The position numbers were made by a program, and so were the translations under genes. The notes under the pieces are model-generated. The model saw only the letters and a program-made list of their open reading frames with translations. It had not been told where the DNA came from and did no database searches. 39,074 nucleotides of DNA from CS2-K091 sp035527155 (GTDB lineage Bacteria; Planctomycetota; Phycisphaerae; Sedimentisphaerales; Anaerobacaceae), in NCBI GenBank assembly GCA_035527155.1, contig DATLBB010000240.1, forward strand, positions 1 to 39,074, written 5' to 3'. Positions 8,237 through 16,290 of the stretch are shown piece by piece. The stretch's first letter is position 1; every line of letters starts with the position of its first letter.

Positions 8237-8749
8237 AGTAAACGAGGATTAAAGGTTAATGGGGGAATAAAAGCCGAGACAGTTCGGTTAATCGACGAAT
8301 CAAACAATCAAATAGGAGTCGTGGCCAGAAATGAGGCAATGAGCAGGGCCCGCAGCGCCGGCTTAGACCTTGTGGAAGTAGCCCCAACCAGCGCCCCGCC
8401 GGTTTGCCGGATAATGGATTACGGCAAGTGGCAGTATCAGCAGAAACGCAGGATTCGCGAGGCCCATAAAAAACACCAGCACCACGCTACAACGTTGAAG
8501 GAAATCAGGCTCAGGCCTGAAACCGACAAACACGACCTGGATATCAAGCTTAATCACGCCCGTGAATTTCTGGAAAAGGGCCACAAGGTGCAATTCACAA
8601 TGTTCTTCCGCGGACGCCAGATGCTGCACCGCGACCAGGGGTATGCGATACTCGAAGACATTACTGAATCGTTGCAAGAACTTGCGAAAATCGAACGGCC
8701 AAGCACGATGTCCGGCAGGCGTATGACTTTATTGCTTGTGCCTAAATAA
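8234..8749 (+). CDS. infC: translation initiation factor IF-3 with non-AUG (AUC) start
   Basis: Binds the 30S subunit, keeps subunits apart and rejects non-AUG starts. The frame beginning at ATC 8234 gives 171 residues, the normal length. It opens with SKRGLKVNGGIKAETVRLID, the conserved IF-3 N-terminus that a GTG start at 8321 would delete. The N-terminal domain runs to the basic linker (YQQKRRIREAHKKHQ), followed by the C-terminal domain (LRPETDKHDLDIKL..., FFRGRQM). The family is known for rare start codons (AUU in Escherichia coli) that let IF-3 repress its own synthesis. The same autoregulation is inferred here. It follows thrS by 83 nt. Confidence 0.9.
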   Translation: MSKRGLKVNGGIKAETVRLIDESNNQIGVVARNEAMSRARSAGLDLVEVAPTSAPPVCRIMDYGKWQYQQKRRIREAHKKHQHHATTLKEIRLRPETDKHDLDIKLNHAREFLEKGHKVQFTMFFRGRQMLHRDQGYAILEDITESLQELAKIERPSTMSGRRMTLLLVPK

Positions 8750-8786
8750 TTGATATCTGGTGAATCGTGGTACGTATCTCGTGAAA

Positions 8787-8886
8787 CCCGTTAGAAGTTC
8801 TATAACGAGGAATAATATGATACAAAGCCCGTTAGAAGTGAATCGCTAACTTCTAACGGGGCAAAAAGGGGAAATTTCTAACGGGG
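8787..8886. repeat. cluster of CCCGTTAGAAGT palindromic repeats
   Basis: The 12-mer CCCGTTAGAAGT occurs at 8787-8798 and 8828-8839. Its exact inverse is at 8849-8860, giving a perfect 12-bp hairpin with a 9-nt loop. A related inverse TTTCTAACGGGG is at 8875-8886. A diverged pair of the same core sits at 24894-24935 upstream of lpxD. Two locations sharing one core suggest a dispersed intergenic (REP-like) element. Confidence 0.75.
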
Positions 8887-9124
8887 TGAAGCGTATTGCG
8901 TAGATAACGTCCACCATAGCATACGTCGGTTGCATCTTATGTACTTGTGGCTTATGCACTTATAACTTAGCTGGATTTGAGCCATCCAAAAGCCGCAGCC
9001 TTATTTTTCAATTTTTCAGAGAATTTTCACGCTAAAGTATTGACCAATAGTTGCAAATAGCATAAACTACGGGTTTTACATTTTCCGGCTGTTTCAGATA
9101 GATTATTTTGAAGGAATTAGCTAA
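8887..9124 (+). promoter_or_regulatory. rpmI leader with candidate promoter
   Basis: The non-coding stretch between infC and rpmI, beyond the repeat cluster. TTGACC (9040-9045), 17 bp, TAAACT (9063-9068) is a reasonable promoter 57 nt before rpmI, so rpmI-rplT can be transcribed apart from thrS-infC. GAAGGAA sits about 7 nt before the rpmI ATG. An L20-type autoregulatory leader could lie here but none was recognised. Confidence 0.5.
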
Positions 9125-9319
9125 ATGCCGAAACAAAAAACCCATAAGGGTTTAAGTAAAAGAGTCAAAATCACCGCTGGCGGCAAGGTCAAACGCAGGC
9201 GGGCTTGCGGCAGTCACCTTATGAGCGGCAAAAACGCTAAACGCCGAAGGCGAATAAGTGGTTCCGCTGTCGTGGGCGGTGCGCCGGGTAAAGTAATCAA
9301 GGCCAAACTCAACAAATAG
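9125..9319 (+). CDS. rpmI: 50S ribosomal protein L35
   Basis: Structural protein of the large subunit, 64 residues, the family's normal size. It is strongly basic, with the N-terminal PKQKTHKGLSKRVK and the central RRRACGSHLMSGKNAKRRRR that fit L35. It sits in the conserved infC-rpmI-rplT order and is followed after 116 nt by rplT. Confidence 0.96.
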   Translation: MPKQKTHKGLSKRVKITAGGKVKRRRACGSHLMSGKNAKRRRRISGSAVVGGAPGKVIKAKLNK

Positions 9320-9358
9320 ATGGCTAAAATATGAAACCGTTTTAACTATTTTCTGTTT

Positions 9359-9393
9359 GCTTGTCGGCTTTTAATCATCTATAGCCGGCAAGC
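9359..9393 (+). promoter_or_regulatory. stem-loop in the rpmI-rplT spacer
   Basis: GCTTGTCGGCT (9359-9369) pairs with AGCCGGCAAGC (9383-9393): 11 bp with a single G-U and a 13-nt loop. It lies 43 nt before the rplT start. It has no U-tract, so termination is unlikely. A role as L20 binding site or RNA-processing site is inferred from position. Confidence 0.5.
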
Positions 9394-9435
9394 TTAAAGA
9401 ATCGAAAGTTTTCAAAGGAAAGCGGGACAGCAAAC

Positions 9436-9792
9436 ATGCCCAGAGTAAGAAAAGGTGCTACAAGACATCAGGCAAAGAAACGAATCCTCAAGGCAGTAAA
9501 AGGGTATCGCGGCTCCAGAGGTCGCCTGTATCGCCAGGCAAAAGAAGCAGTCATGCGGGCTGCCGTCAATGCGAGGATTGACCGCAAACTCCGAAAACGT
9601 GACTTCCGAGGTCTGTGGATTATACGGTTGAGCGCAGCCTGCCGGCAGCGGGGCATAAGATATGGTGAGTTTATCAACGGCTGCAAAAAGGCCAACATCG
9701 CACTGAACAGAAAAATGCTCAGTGAAATTGCTATTGCCGACCCAGAGGGCTTCGATGCTATTGTTAAGGCCGCAGGACTACAGAAATCCTGA
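9436..9792 (+). CDS. rplT: 50S ribosomal protein L20
   Basis: Early-assembly protein of the large subunit that in several bacteria also represses its own operon. It has 118 residues with the characteristic MPRVRKGATRHQAKKRILK start, the GYRGSRGRLYRQAKEAV segment and the C-terminal globular half (LWIIRLSAACRQRGIRYGEF). The ribosome site AAAGGAAAGCGGGA precedes the ATG. The pheS reading frame stays open over its 3' end, but pheS most likely starts after the L20 stop. Confidence 0.97.
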   Translation: MPRVRKGATRHQAKKRILKAVKGYRGSRGRLYRQAKEAVMRAAVNARIDRKLRKRDFRGLWIIRLSAACRQRGIRYGEFINGCKKANIALNRKMLSEIAIADPEGFDAIVKAAGLQKS

Positions 9793-9829
9793 CAGTACCT
9801 TACTACAACGCAGCATTCACAATACGACG

Positions 9830-10819
9830 ATGCTTGAGAAATTCGAAAAAATTGGCAAAGATGCCCTTTCTGACTTAAAAAAGGTCACCGACCTCAAAGC
9901 TCTGGAAGATTACCGCATACACTACCTGGGTCGAAAAGGACAAATCACGCAAATGCTCAGCCAAATAGGGCAGTTTCCGCCTGAACAAAAACCTCAGGCA
10001 GGACAGCTTGCAAACAAAATCAAAAAAGAGGTTGCCGCCCAATTTGAGCAGCTAAAAACGACTTTATTGCAGTCTCAGGAGCAGACGCCGGAGTTGATAG
10101 ATGTTACTCTGCCTGGCATACCCGTCAACATTGGTAAAACCCATGTCATTACACAAACCTTGAATGAGCTGCTGGAGATATTCGGCCGAATGGGTTTTGC
10201 CGTGGCATACGGTCCGGTGGTTGAAGACGAGTGGCACAATTTTGTTGCATTGAATATCGGCCCGGACCATCCGGCAAGAGACCCATTTGATTGTTACTAT
10301 ATCAAGGACAACACTCTTCTGCGCAGCCATACATCCCCGGTTCAAATCCGTGTCATGGAACACACCAAACCGCCCATTCGAATTGTTGCACCGGGGCGTG
10401 TATATCGGCCGGACACAGTCGATGCGACACATATGTACATGTTCCACCAGCTTGAAGCCCTGGTTGTTGACGAGGGTGTTAGCATGGTGGATATGAAGAC
10501 CACCATTGAACAGTTTATCCATGTCTTTTTTGGCCGAGATACAAAATGGCGGTTTCGCCCCAGCTTTTTCCCATTCACCGAGCCCAGCGCAGAAGTTGAT
10601 TTGCTCCTGGCGGACAAGAGCGGAAAAGAAAACTGGGTCGAGATGGGTGGCTGTGGTATGGTTGACCCGAATGTTTTTGATGCGGTCGGAATAGACAGCG
10701 AAAAGTATACCGGCTGGGCGTTCGGATTCGGGATAGAACGACTTGCTATGCGTAAGTACAGCATTCCGGATATTCGCCTGCTATTTGAAAATGACCTGCG
10801 ATTCCTGGAGCAGTTTTGA
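9830..10819 (+). CDS. pheS: phenylalanyl-tRNA synthetase alpha subunit
   Basis: Catalytic subunit of the alpha2-beta2 enzyme charging tRNA-Phe; 329 residues from the ATG at 9830, near the usual length. The N-terminal coiled coil (about 1-85) is followed by the class II core: GFAVAYGPVVEDEWHNF, HPARDPFDCYY, LLRSHTSPVQIR, RVYRPDTVDATHMYMFHQLE, FRPSFFPFTEPSAEVD, WVEMGGCGMVDPNVF and GWAFGFGIERLAM. The frame is open from 9722, but that would overlap rplT and add a non-family N-terminus. No strong ribosome site precedes 9830. The beta subunit gene pheT, normally next, is absent; the following gene is rmlA. Confidence 0.94.
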   Translation: MLEKFEKIGKDALSDLKKVTDLKALEDYRIHYLGRKGQITQMLSQIGQFPPEQKPQAGQLANKIKKEVAAQFEQLKTTLLQSQEQTPELIDVTLPGIPVNIGKTHVITQTLNELLEIFGRMGFAVAYGPVVEDEWHNFVALNIGPDHPARDPFDCYYIKDNTLLRSHTSPVQIRVMEHTKPPIRIVAPGRVYRPDTVDATHMYMFHQLEALVVDEGVSMVDMKTTIEQFIHVFFGRDTKWRFRPSFFPFTEPSAEVDLLLADKSGKENWVEMGGCGMVDPNVFDAVGIDSEKYTGWAFGFGIERLAMRKYSIPDIRLLFENDLRFLEQF

Positions 10820-10885
10820 GTAAATAGACGGGTAATTATTTAACCATTTAATCGGTTATCATTTAGCCAAACGTGGGAGCTGAAT

Positions 10886-11611
10886 ATGGATTTAAGGGGT
10901 ATTGTTCTTGCCGGCGGGACAGGATCGCGACTTATGCCGCTGACGAAGGTAACGAATAAGCATTTGCTTCCCATCGGGCAAAAACCTATGATTTATTACC
11001 CGATTGAGAAACTGACCTCAATTGGCATTGAAGAAATCCTGATTGTGACCGGCATCGAGCACATGGGCGATGTAGTTAGTCTGCTCGGCTCCGGAAAGCA
11101 ATTCGGCTGCCGATTCACCTACAAAGTTCAGGATGAGGCAGGCGGGATTGCACAGGCCCTGGCGCTCGCTGAGAACTTCGCACAGGGGCAGCCCTTGGTA
11201 GTTATACTTGGTGACAATATTTTTGAAGCCAATCTGAAAGAATACGCAGATAAGTTCATCTCCCAGAAAACCGGCGCAAGGGTACTGCTCAAGCAGGTTC
11301 CACACCCTCAGCGTTTCGGCGTTGCACAGGTATCCAACGACAAGATTACTGCTATCGAAGAAAAACCAAAAAAACCGAAGTCAGATTGCGCCATAACCGG
11401 CATATATTTTTACTATGCTTCAGTCTTTGATATCATACGAGCGATCAAACCATCGGCTCGTGGGGAGCTTGAAATCACTGATGTTAACAATGTCTATATT
11501 GCAAAAGACCAACTGGCTTATGATATACTCGAAGGCTGGTGGACGGATGCCGGAACATTCGAATCACTCGATAGAGCCAATGAATTGGTTATGAAGGAAC
11601 CTCCTAAATGA
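10886..11611 (+). CDS. rmlA: glucose-1-phosphate thymidylyltransferase (dTDP-glucose synthase), short form
   Basis: Forms dTDP-glucose from glucose-1-phosphate and dTTP, the first step of dTDP-rhamnose synthesis. The nucleotide-binding signature LAGGTGSRLMPLT is at residues 8-20 and NKHLLPIGQKPMIYYP follows. GDNIFE is the metal-binding Asp region, and EEKPKKPKSD and the late WTDAGTFESL motifs are present. At 241 residues it lacks the C-terminal extension of the roughly 290-residue enterobacterial RmlA, matching a shorter subclass. GGGAG precedes the ATG. The stop overlaps the start of the next gene by ATGA, implying translational coupling. No own promoter was clear in the 66-nt gap after pheS. 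Confidence 0.9.
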   Translation: MDLRGIVLAGGTGSRLMPLTKVTNKHLLPIGQKPMIYYPIEKLTSIGIEEILIVTGIEHMGDVVSLLGSGKQFGCRFTYKVQDEAGGIAQALALAENFAQGQPLVVILGDNIFEANLKEYADKFISQKTGARVLLKQVPHPQRFGVAQVSNDKITAIEEKPKKPKSDCAITGIYFYYASVFDIIRAIKPSARGELEITDVNNVYIAKDQLAYDILEGWWTDAGTFESLDRANELVMKEPPK

Positions 11612-12135
11612 CAAAAAAGATAGCGGCGTTAAAAATAGTCTTTGCAGATGAGGGGCTGATTGTACGTAGCTCAGGCGAGCTTATCGATGGCGTTGCCGCC
11701 CGTCGTGCGAAGGTCATCGGTGATGAGCGTGGCCGGCTTGGCGAAATAATGCGGGCCGACGACCCCTGGTTTGAAAAATTCGGACAGGTTTATGTTACCA
11801 CGACATACCCTGGAGTTGTCAAAGCCTGGCATTATCATAAAAAACAAACCGACCACTTCTACGTCATCAAGGGAATGGTTAAGATAGCCCTGTACGATGA
11901 GCGAAAGGATTCGCCTACATACGGGATGGTGAACGAACTTTACCTCGGCGAACAGTGCCCCGGGTTGGTCAGAATACCGCCGGGCGTGCAGCACGGTTGG
12001 ATGTGTATCGGGCAGACCGAAGCCTACATCGTTAATGTCGTCTCAGAGATGTACAACTACACCGACCCCGATGAATTCCGCACCGACCCGCACGATAATC
12101 ATATCCCCTATGACTGGACCCGCAAAGATGGGTAA
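11608..12135 (+). CDS. rmlC: dTDP-4-dehydrorhamnose 3,5-epimerase family protein
   Basis: Cupin-type epimerase of 175 residues converting dTDP-4-keto-6-deoxyglucose to dTDP-4-keto-rhamnose. Family features are GxLGEIMRADDPWFEKFGQV, the cupin sequence AWHYHKKQTDHFYVIKG with catalytic-type His, and PPGVQHGWM. The C-terminal YNYTDPDEFRTDPHDNHIPYDW is the usual active-site Asp region. An N-terminal extension of about 25 residues precedes the core. A good ribosome site (AAGGAACC) lies inside the end of rmlA. The last 8 nt overlap rmlD. Confidence 0.87.
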   Translation: MTKKIAALKIVFADEGLIVRSSGELIDGVAARRAKVIGDERGRLGEIMRADDPWFEKFGQVYVTTTYPGVVKAWHYHKKQTDHFYVIKGMVKIALYDERKDSPTYGMVNELYLGEQCPGLVRIPPGVQHGWMCIGQTEAYIVNVVSEMYNYTDPDEFRTDPHDNHIPYDWTRKDG

Positions 12136-12970
12136 TCAGACAGTTGTAATTCTCGGCGGCAAGGGGATGCTTGGCACTGACCTGACAAGTATCTGCAGGC
12201 AGGAGGGCTTTGATGTCAAGGTATTCGATTTGCCGGATTTTGACATAACCAACTCCCAACAGCTAAGACAAGCTTTCGATGCCGGGCAGGTTATTTTAAA
12301 CTGCGCAGCTTATACAAATGTAGATGGCGCCGAGAGCGAAGCTGAACTCGCACATCAGGTCAACGCTGCTGCGGTAGGGCGTCTGGGTGCCATTGCACGC
12401 GAGGTAGACAAATGGGTTCTGCACATAAGTACTGATTTTGTTTTTGACGGTCGGCTGAATAAACCCTACGTTGAAACCGATGCTCCCAATCCTATTAATG
12501 CGTATGGCAAGAGTAAGTTGGCAGGCGAGCATCTGCTGGGTGAAAGCGGCTGCAGGCATTGCATAATCCGTTTGGAATGGACTTATGGTTATACCGGCAA
12601 TAATTTTGTGACGAAAATACTAAGACACGCTAAAACTGACAAAACACTAAGGGTTGTTGACGATCAGATTGGTTCGCCGACAGCAACGACCGAAGTTGCC
12701 AAAGTAATCTGCAAACTCTTGAGAAAAAGGCCGGAGGGCATATTTCATTTTGCAAGTGCCGGCTATGTCAGCCGGTACGAAATGGCGAAGTTTATATTTG
12801 ACAAACTCACGATGGATGTTAACCTGTCACCTTGTAAAACCAGTGATTTCGCCAGCGTTGCTGTAAGACCCTTGAACAGTCGTTTCGATTGCGGCAAAAT
12901 CAAGACTTTACTTGATGAGCCAATCGAGCCCTGGCACGTGCCGTTAGAGCGTTTTTTGAGGCAGTTATGA
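12128..12970 (+). CDS. rmlD: dTDP-4-dehydrorhamnose reductase
   Basis: NADPH-dependent short-chain dehydrogenase that completes dTDP-L-rhamnose; 280 residues from the ATG at 12128. It has the Rossmann motif LGGKGMLG (about 9-16), NCAAYTNVD, the catalytic STDFVFDG and YGKSK (Tyr-x-x-x-Lys), and QIGSPTATTEVA typical of RmlD. The frame is open upstream to 12035, but that stretch is inside rmlC and unlike the family. The start overlaps the rmlC stop (ATGGGTAA) and the stop overlaps the rmlB start (ATGA), so the four rml genes form a tightly coupled operon. Confidence 0.93.
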   Translation: MGNQTVVILGGKGMLGTDLTSICRQEGFDVKVFDLPDFDITNSQQLRQAFDAGQVILNCAAYTNVDGAESEAELAHQVNAAAVGRLGAIAREVDKWVLHISTDFVFDGRLNKPYVETDAPNPINAYGKSKLAGEHLLGESGCRHCIIRLEWTYGYTGNNFVTKILRHAKTDKTLRVVDDQIGSPTATTEVAKVICKLLRKRPEGIFHFASAGYVSRYEMAKFIFDKLTMDVNLSPCKTSDFASVAVRPLNSRFDCGKIKTLLDEPIEPWHVPLERFLRQL

Positions 12971-13980
12971 GAAAGCTTCTCGTTACAGGTGGTGCAGGAT
13001 TTATTGGAAGCAATTTCATTCGAATGGTGCTTTCAGAGCATCCTGATTGTCTCATTGTCAATCTCGATAAGCTAACTTATGCCGGCAATCTTGAAAACCT
13101 CTCCGGCTTTTTAGACCATCCCAATCACAAGTTTGTCAAAGGCGACATTTGTGATGGGACGCTAATCGTAAAAATCATCGACGAGCACCAGATAGATACG
13201 ATTATCAATTTCGCCGCCGAAAGCCACGTGGACCGTTCAATAACTGAGGCGAAGATTTTTATCGAAACTAATGTTACCGGCACATTAACGCTGCTGGAAG
13301 CTGCCCGCGACAAAAAGTTGGAGCGGTTCATTCAAATTTCCACAGATGAGGTATACGGTGAACTCGGCCCGGAGGGCACGTTCACGGAGGAGACGCCGCT
13401 TAGCCCCAATTCGCCGTATTCAGCCAGTAAGGCCGCGGCGGACCAACTGGTCGAAGCTTTCGGCCACACCTGGAGCGTAAAATATAATATCACACGATGT
13501 TCAAACAACTATGGGCAATACCAGTTCCCGGAAAAATTAATTCCGTTGATGATTAATAACGCCCTCAATGATAAAGAACTGCCCGTTTATGGTGACGGCT
13601 TATACGTGCGGGACTGGCTGTATGTGTACGACCACTGCACAGCAATATGGCAGGTTTTGCAAAAAGCACCGCCCGGCGGGGTTTATAACGTTGGCGGCTG
13701 TAACGAAAAGGCAAACTTGGAAGTCATCGACCTGATACTGAAACGACTGGCCAAACCAAAATCGCTCATCAGGCATGTAACCGACAGGCCGGGACACGAC
13801 AGGCGATACGCCATCGATGCAAGCAAGATAATCAGTGAGCTTAACTGGCGACCATCAGTTAGCTTTGAGGAAGGTATTGAAAAAACCATAGACTGGTACG
13901 TACAGAATCAAGAATGGCTTGCCAACGTTGTCTCCGGCGAGTACCAGAAGTATTATAAGTCGATGTATGGAAACCGATAA
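12967..13980 (+). CDS. rmlB: dTDP-glucose 4,6-dehydratase
   Basis: Extended short-chain dehydrogenase converting dTDP-glucose to dTDP-4-keto-6-deoxyglucose; 337 residues, normal length. The NAD-binding motif GGAGFIGSNF is at residues 8-17. DKLTYAGNLENL, the active-site STDEVYG, YSASKAAADQ (Tyr-x-x-x-Lys), NNYGQYQFPEKLIP and the late RPGHDRRYAID are all present. Its product is the branch point for both rhamnose (rmlC, rmlD) and 4-amino sugars, which gives meaning to the aminotransferase gene two genes on. Confidence 0.96.
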   Translation: MRKLLVTGGAGFIGSNFIRMVLSEHPDCLIVNLDKLTYAGNLENLSGFLDHPNHKFVKGDICDGTLIVKIIDEHQIDTIINFAAESHVDRSITEAKIFIETNVTGTLTLLEAARDKKLERFIQISTDEVYGELGPEGTFTEETPLSPNSPYSASKAAADQLVEAFGHTWSVKYNITRCSNNYGQYQFPEKLIPLMINNALNDKELPVYGDGLYVRDWLYVYDHCTAIWQVLQKAPPGGVYNVGGCNEKANLEVIDLILKRLAKPKSLIRHVTDRPGHDRRYAIDASKIISELNWRPSVSFEEGIEKTIDWYVQNQEWLANVVSGEYQKYYKSMYGNR

Positions 13981-14004
13981 ACAAACGAAAAGGAAATCCA
14001 GTTG

Positions 14005-14820
14005 ATGTCAGAGCTTGTTAAAGGCAAGGCAACAATATGCATACCGAATTATAAAACGTTAGACTTCACTAAACTGTGTTTGCGGAGCATTCGCAAGTTT
14101 ACCAAATATCCGTATGAGGTTATTGTTGTTGATAATGATTCACGGGATGAATCTCTGGAATATCTCAAAGCTCTGAGCTGGATTAGTTTAATTGAGCAGC
14201 GGGGCGGTAGTGAACTGACCGGCAGCTACGCCGAGGCCACGGCCCTTGACCTTGGCTTCCAGATGTGCAACAGCGAATTTTTCGTCGTGATGCACACCGA
14301 CACTATTGTTAAGAAGGATAACTGGCTCACGGAGCTGATTGGCTACTTCGGAGACGATGAAAGCGTAAGCTGTGTTGGTTCCGGTAAAATAGAATTGACA
14401 CCTAAATGGCGTATCCTGCTTAAAAAGGCTACAGATTTCAAGGCCTTCAAACGCAAAATCCTCCGAGAACCGGAGGCACGCGGCAAATTCCGTTATCACA
14501 ATCGTGCAATATGTTGTTTTTACCGAACCGAGGTCTTACACCGCGAGAATCTGTCATTTCTGATGGGAAAGGAAGAAGGCCTGACCACAGGCCAAAAGCT
14601 TTACTTTGAGCTTGTTGACCACGGTTATAAGACCGTTGAGCTGCCGCCCTCGATAATGGGCCAATACGTTATACATCTTGCTCACGCTACTCAGGTGGTC
14701 AATCCACAGGAATTTGCTCTGCGGAAAAAAGCGATAAGAAAATGCAATCGAATTCTTGACAAAGTTTTGTCTCTGGAGATAATTCAGGACATACTCAAGG
14801 ATGAATCCTTGGACAGTTGA
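14005..14820 (+). CDS. family 2 glycosyltransferase
   Basis: GT-A type transferase of 271 residues with no membrane segments, so cytoplasmic or membrane-peripheral. The N-terminal ATICIPNYKTLDFTKLCLRSI and YEVIVVDNDSRDES are the nucleotide-sugar-binding half. HTDTIV (about residue 95) is the DxD-like metal site. The acceptor half is unusual for the family and has no recognised specificity. The ATG at 14005 is preceded by AAAAGGAAA; a TTG one codon earlier has slightly better spacing. It follows rmlB by 24 nt and is probably in the same operon, so it may use dTDP-rhamnose or the derived amino sugar, which is an inference. Confidence 0.85.
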   Translation: MSELVKGKATICIPNYKTLDFTKLCLRSIRKFTKYPYEVIVVDNDSRDESLEYLKALSWISLIEQRGGSELTGSYAEATALDLGFQMCNSEFFVVMHTDTIVKKDNWLTELIGYFGDDESVSCVGSGKIELTPKWRILLKKATDFKAFKRKILREPEARGKFRYHNRAICCFYRTEVLHRENLSFLMGKEEGLTTGQKLYFELVDHGYKTVELPPSIMGQYVIHLAHATQVVNPQEFALRKKAIRKCNRILDKVLSLEIIQDILKDESLDS

Positions 14821-14862
14821 GAACTAATTTAGCAAGTTTTGTCAGATAAGGAGGTCATTGGT

Positions 14863-16110
14863 ATGCGGAGTGTTGACGAATCTATGCAGAGCGTTGACGA
14901 ATCGGTAAAGAAATTACTATCCGGCGGGGGAAAGGATATTCCCCTCTTCAAGGTCTTTATACCCGAAAGCGTTATTGAGCCTTTGCGTGAGGTCCTGTTG
15001 AGCGGCTACGTAGGCGAAGGACCAAGGGTGGAGGAGTTTGAACGTAAGCTTGCGCCGTGGTTCAACAACAATAACGTCCTGGCACTGAATAACGGCACGG
15101 CGGCACTGCAGTTGGCACTTCGATTGGCGAATGTCGGCTGCGGCGATGAAGTTGTCTCAACCGCTATGACCTGCACAGCAACAAACGAGCCAATCGTGGC
15201 GATGGGGGCAAAGATTGTCTGGGCTGACATCGACCCCTGGACGGGAAACATCAACCCCGAGGATGTCGCCAAAAAAATTACACCTAAAACAAAGGCCATT
15301 ATGTGCGTTCACTGGGGCGGCTACCCCTGCGACCTTGATGAATTGAACGCTATCACTGCTGAGCACGGGATAAAGCTTATTGAAGATGCCTGTCACGCTT
15401 TTAGCTCAATTTATCACGGCAAACCAATCGGTTCGCACTCTGATTTTGCGTGTTTTTCCTTTCAGGCCATTAAGGAGATGACAACTGTGGATGGCGGGGC
15501 CCTGGTTTGTAAATCCAAGGCCGACCGTGAACGAGGCAGATTGCTCAGGTGGTACGGCATCGACCGCAAGTCCAAGCGCACGGACCTGCGCTGCGAAGAG
15601 GATATCGTCGAATACGGCTACAAGTTCCATATGAACGACGTGACGGCGGTAATTGGGCTTGAGCAGCTCAAGTACGTAGGCAAAACTATCGAAAAATATC
15701 AGGCTAACGCCGCGCGATATAACGAAGCTTTCAAAGAGCTTACGGCTGTGCGACCTCTCAAATACAAAGATGACCGTTCCAGCGTCTATTGGCTCTATAC
15801 CGTGAGGGTCAAGAACCGCCAGAAGTTTATCGAACATATGAAAAAGGCCGGCATTACAGTCTCGCAGGTTCATGCGCGAAACGACCTGCATACTATGTTC
15901 AAAGATTTCAGGGCGGACCTGCCTGGTGTTGGTGAATTTACCTCTGAGCAGGTCTCGATACCGGTGGGGTGGTGGCTAACAGAAAAGGATTTGGCACACA
16001 TTATCAACACGGTTTTAGAATATGAACGTTACTTGCGCCCAAAGATTCAGGAGATGAAGAAACCACCTCGAAAGTATGAGAAGAAAACGGCGCACCGGCC
16101 CAATTTATAA
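14863..16110 (+). CDS. DegT/DnrJ/EryC1 family PLP aminotransferase (sugar)
   Basis: Predicted nucleotide-sugar aminotransferase, 415 residues. AAGGAGG (14848-14854) is 8 nt before the ATG at 14863, which decides that start over an in-frame TTG at 14839. It has NNGTAALQLAL (cofactor phosphate binding), EDACHAF (Asp175) and the cofactor lysine Lys204 in FSFQAIKEMTTVDGGAL. The first residues hold a tandem near-repeat, SVDESMQSVDES. The C-terminus is extended and basic (PPRKYEKKTAHRPNL). With rmlA and rmlB nearby, a 4-amino-4,6-dideoxysugar made from dTDP-4-keto-6-deoxyglucose is plausible; a 3-amino sugar is an alternative, since members of this family act at either carbon. Confidence 0.9.
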   Translation: MRSVDESMQSVDESVKKLLSGGGKDIPLFKVFIPESVIEPLREVLLSGYVGEGPRVEEFERKLAPWFNNNNVLALNNGTAALQLALRLANVGCGDEVVSTAMTCTATNEPIVAMGAKIVWADIDPWTGNINPEDVAKKITPKTKAIMCVHWGGYPCDLDELNAITAEHGIKLIEDACHAFSSIYHGKPIGSHSDFACFSFQAIKEMTTVDGGALVCKSKADRERGRLLRWYGIDRKSKRTDLRCEEDIVEYGYKFHMNDVTAVIGLEQLKYVGKTIEKYQANAARYNEAFKELTAVRPLKYKDDRSSVYWLYTVRVKNRQKFIEHMKKAGITVSQVHARNDLHTMFKDFRADLPGVGEFTSEQVSIPVGWWLTEKDLAHIINTVLEYERYLRPKIQEMKKPPRKYEKKTAHRPNL

Positions 16111-16223
16111 CTTTCATTGGTCCTGACGGCCTTTCGATGTCAAATGTCATTGAGAGAATAATGTCATCTGCGTGGTTTCTGAATATAATTGCCGATAATT
16201 CTCTGTGAACATAACAATCAAGT

Positions 16224-16252
16224 TTGAAACTCTGTTGCAGATACCGTAATAT
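16224..16252 (+). promoter_or_regulatory. candidate promoter within the glycan cluster
   Basis: TTGAAA (16224-16229), 17 bp, TAATAT (16247-16252), 38 nt before the ATG at 16291. It lies in the 180-nt gap after the aminotransferase gene, the largest break in the plus-strand glycan cluster. Confidence 0.45.
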
Positions 16253-16290
16253 ACTCTCTCGAATTGAAAAGCCAACTCTGGAGCAAGTTT

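Noticed and set aside
8787..8886. CRISPR array
   Set aside because: Repeats are 12 nt, in both orientations and irregularly spaced, with no cas genes nearby.
9722..9829. Longer pheS start
   Set aside because: Would overlap rplT by 71 nt and add residues not found in PheS.
12035..12127. Longer rmlD start
   Set aside because: Lies inside rmlC; the ATG at 12128 gives the family N-terminus directly before the Rossmann motif.
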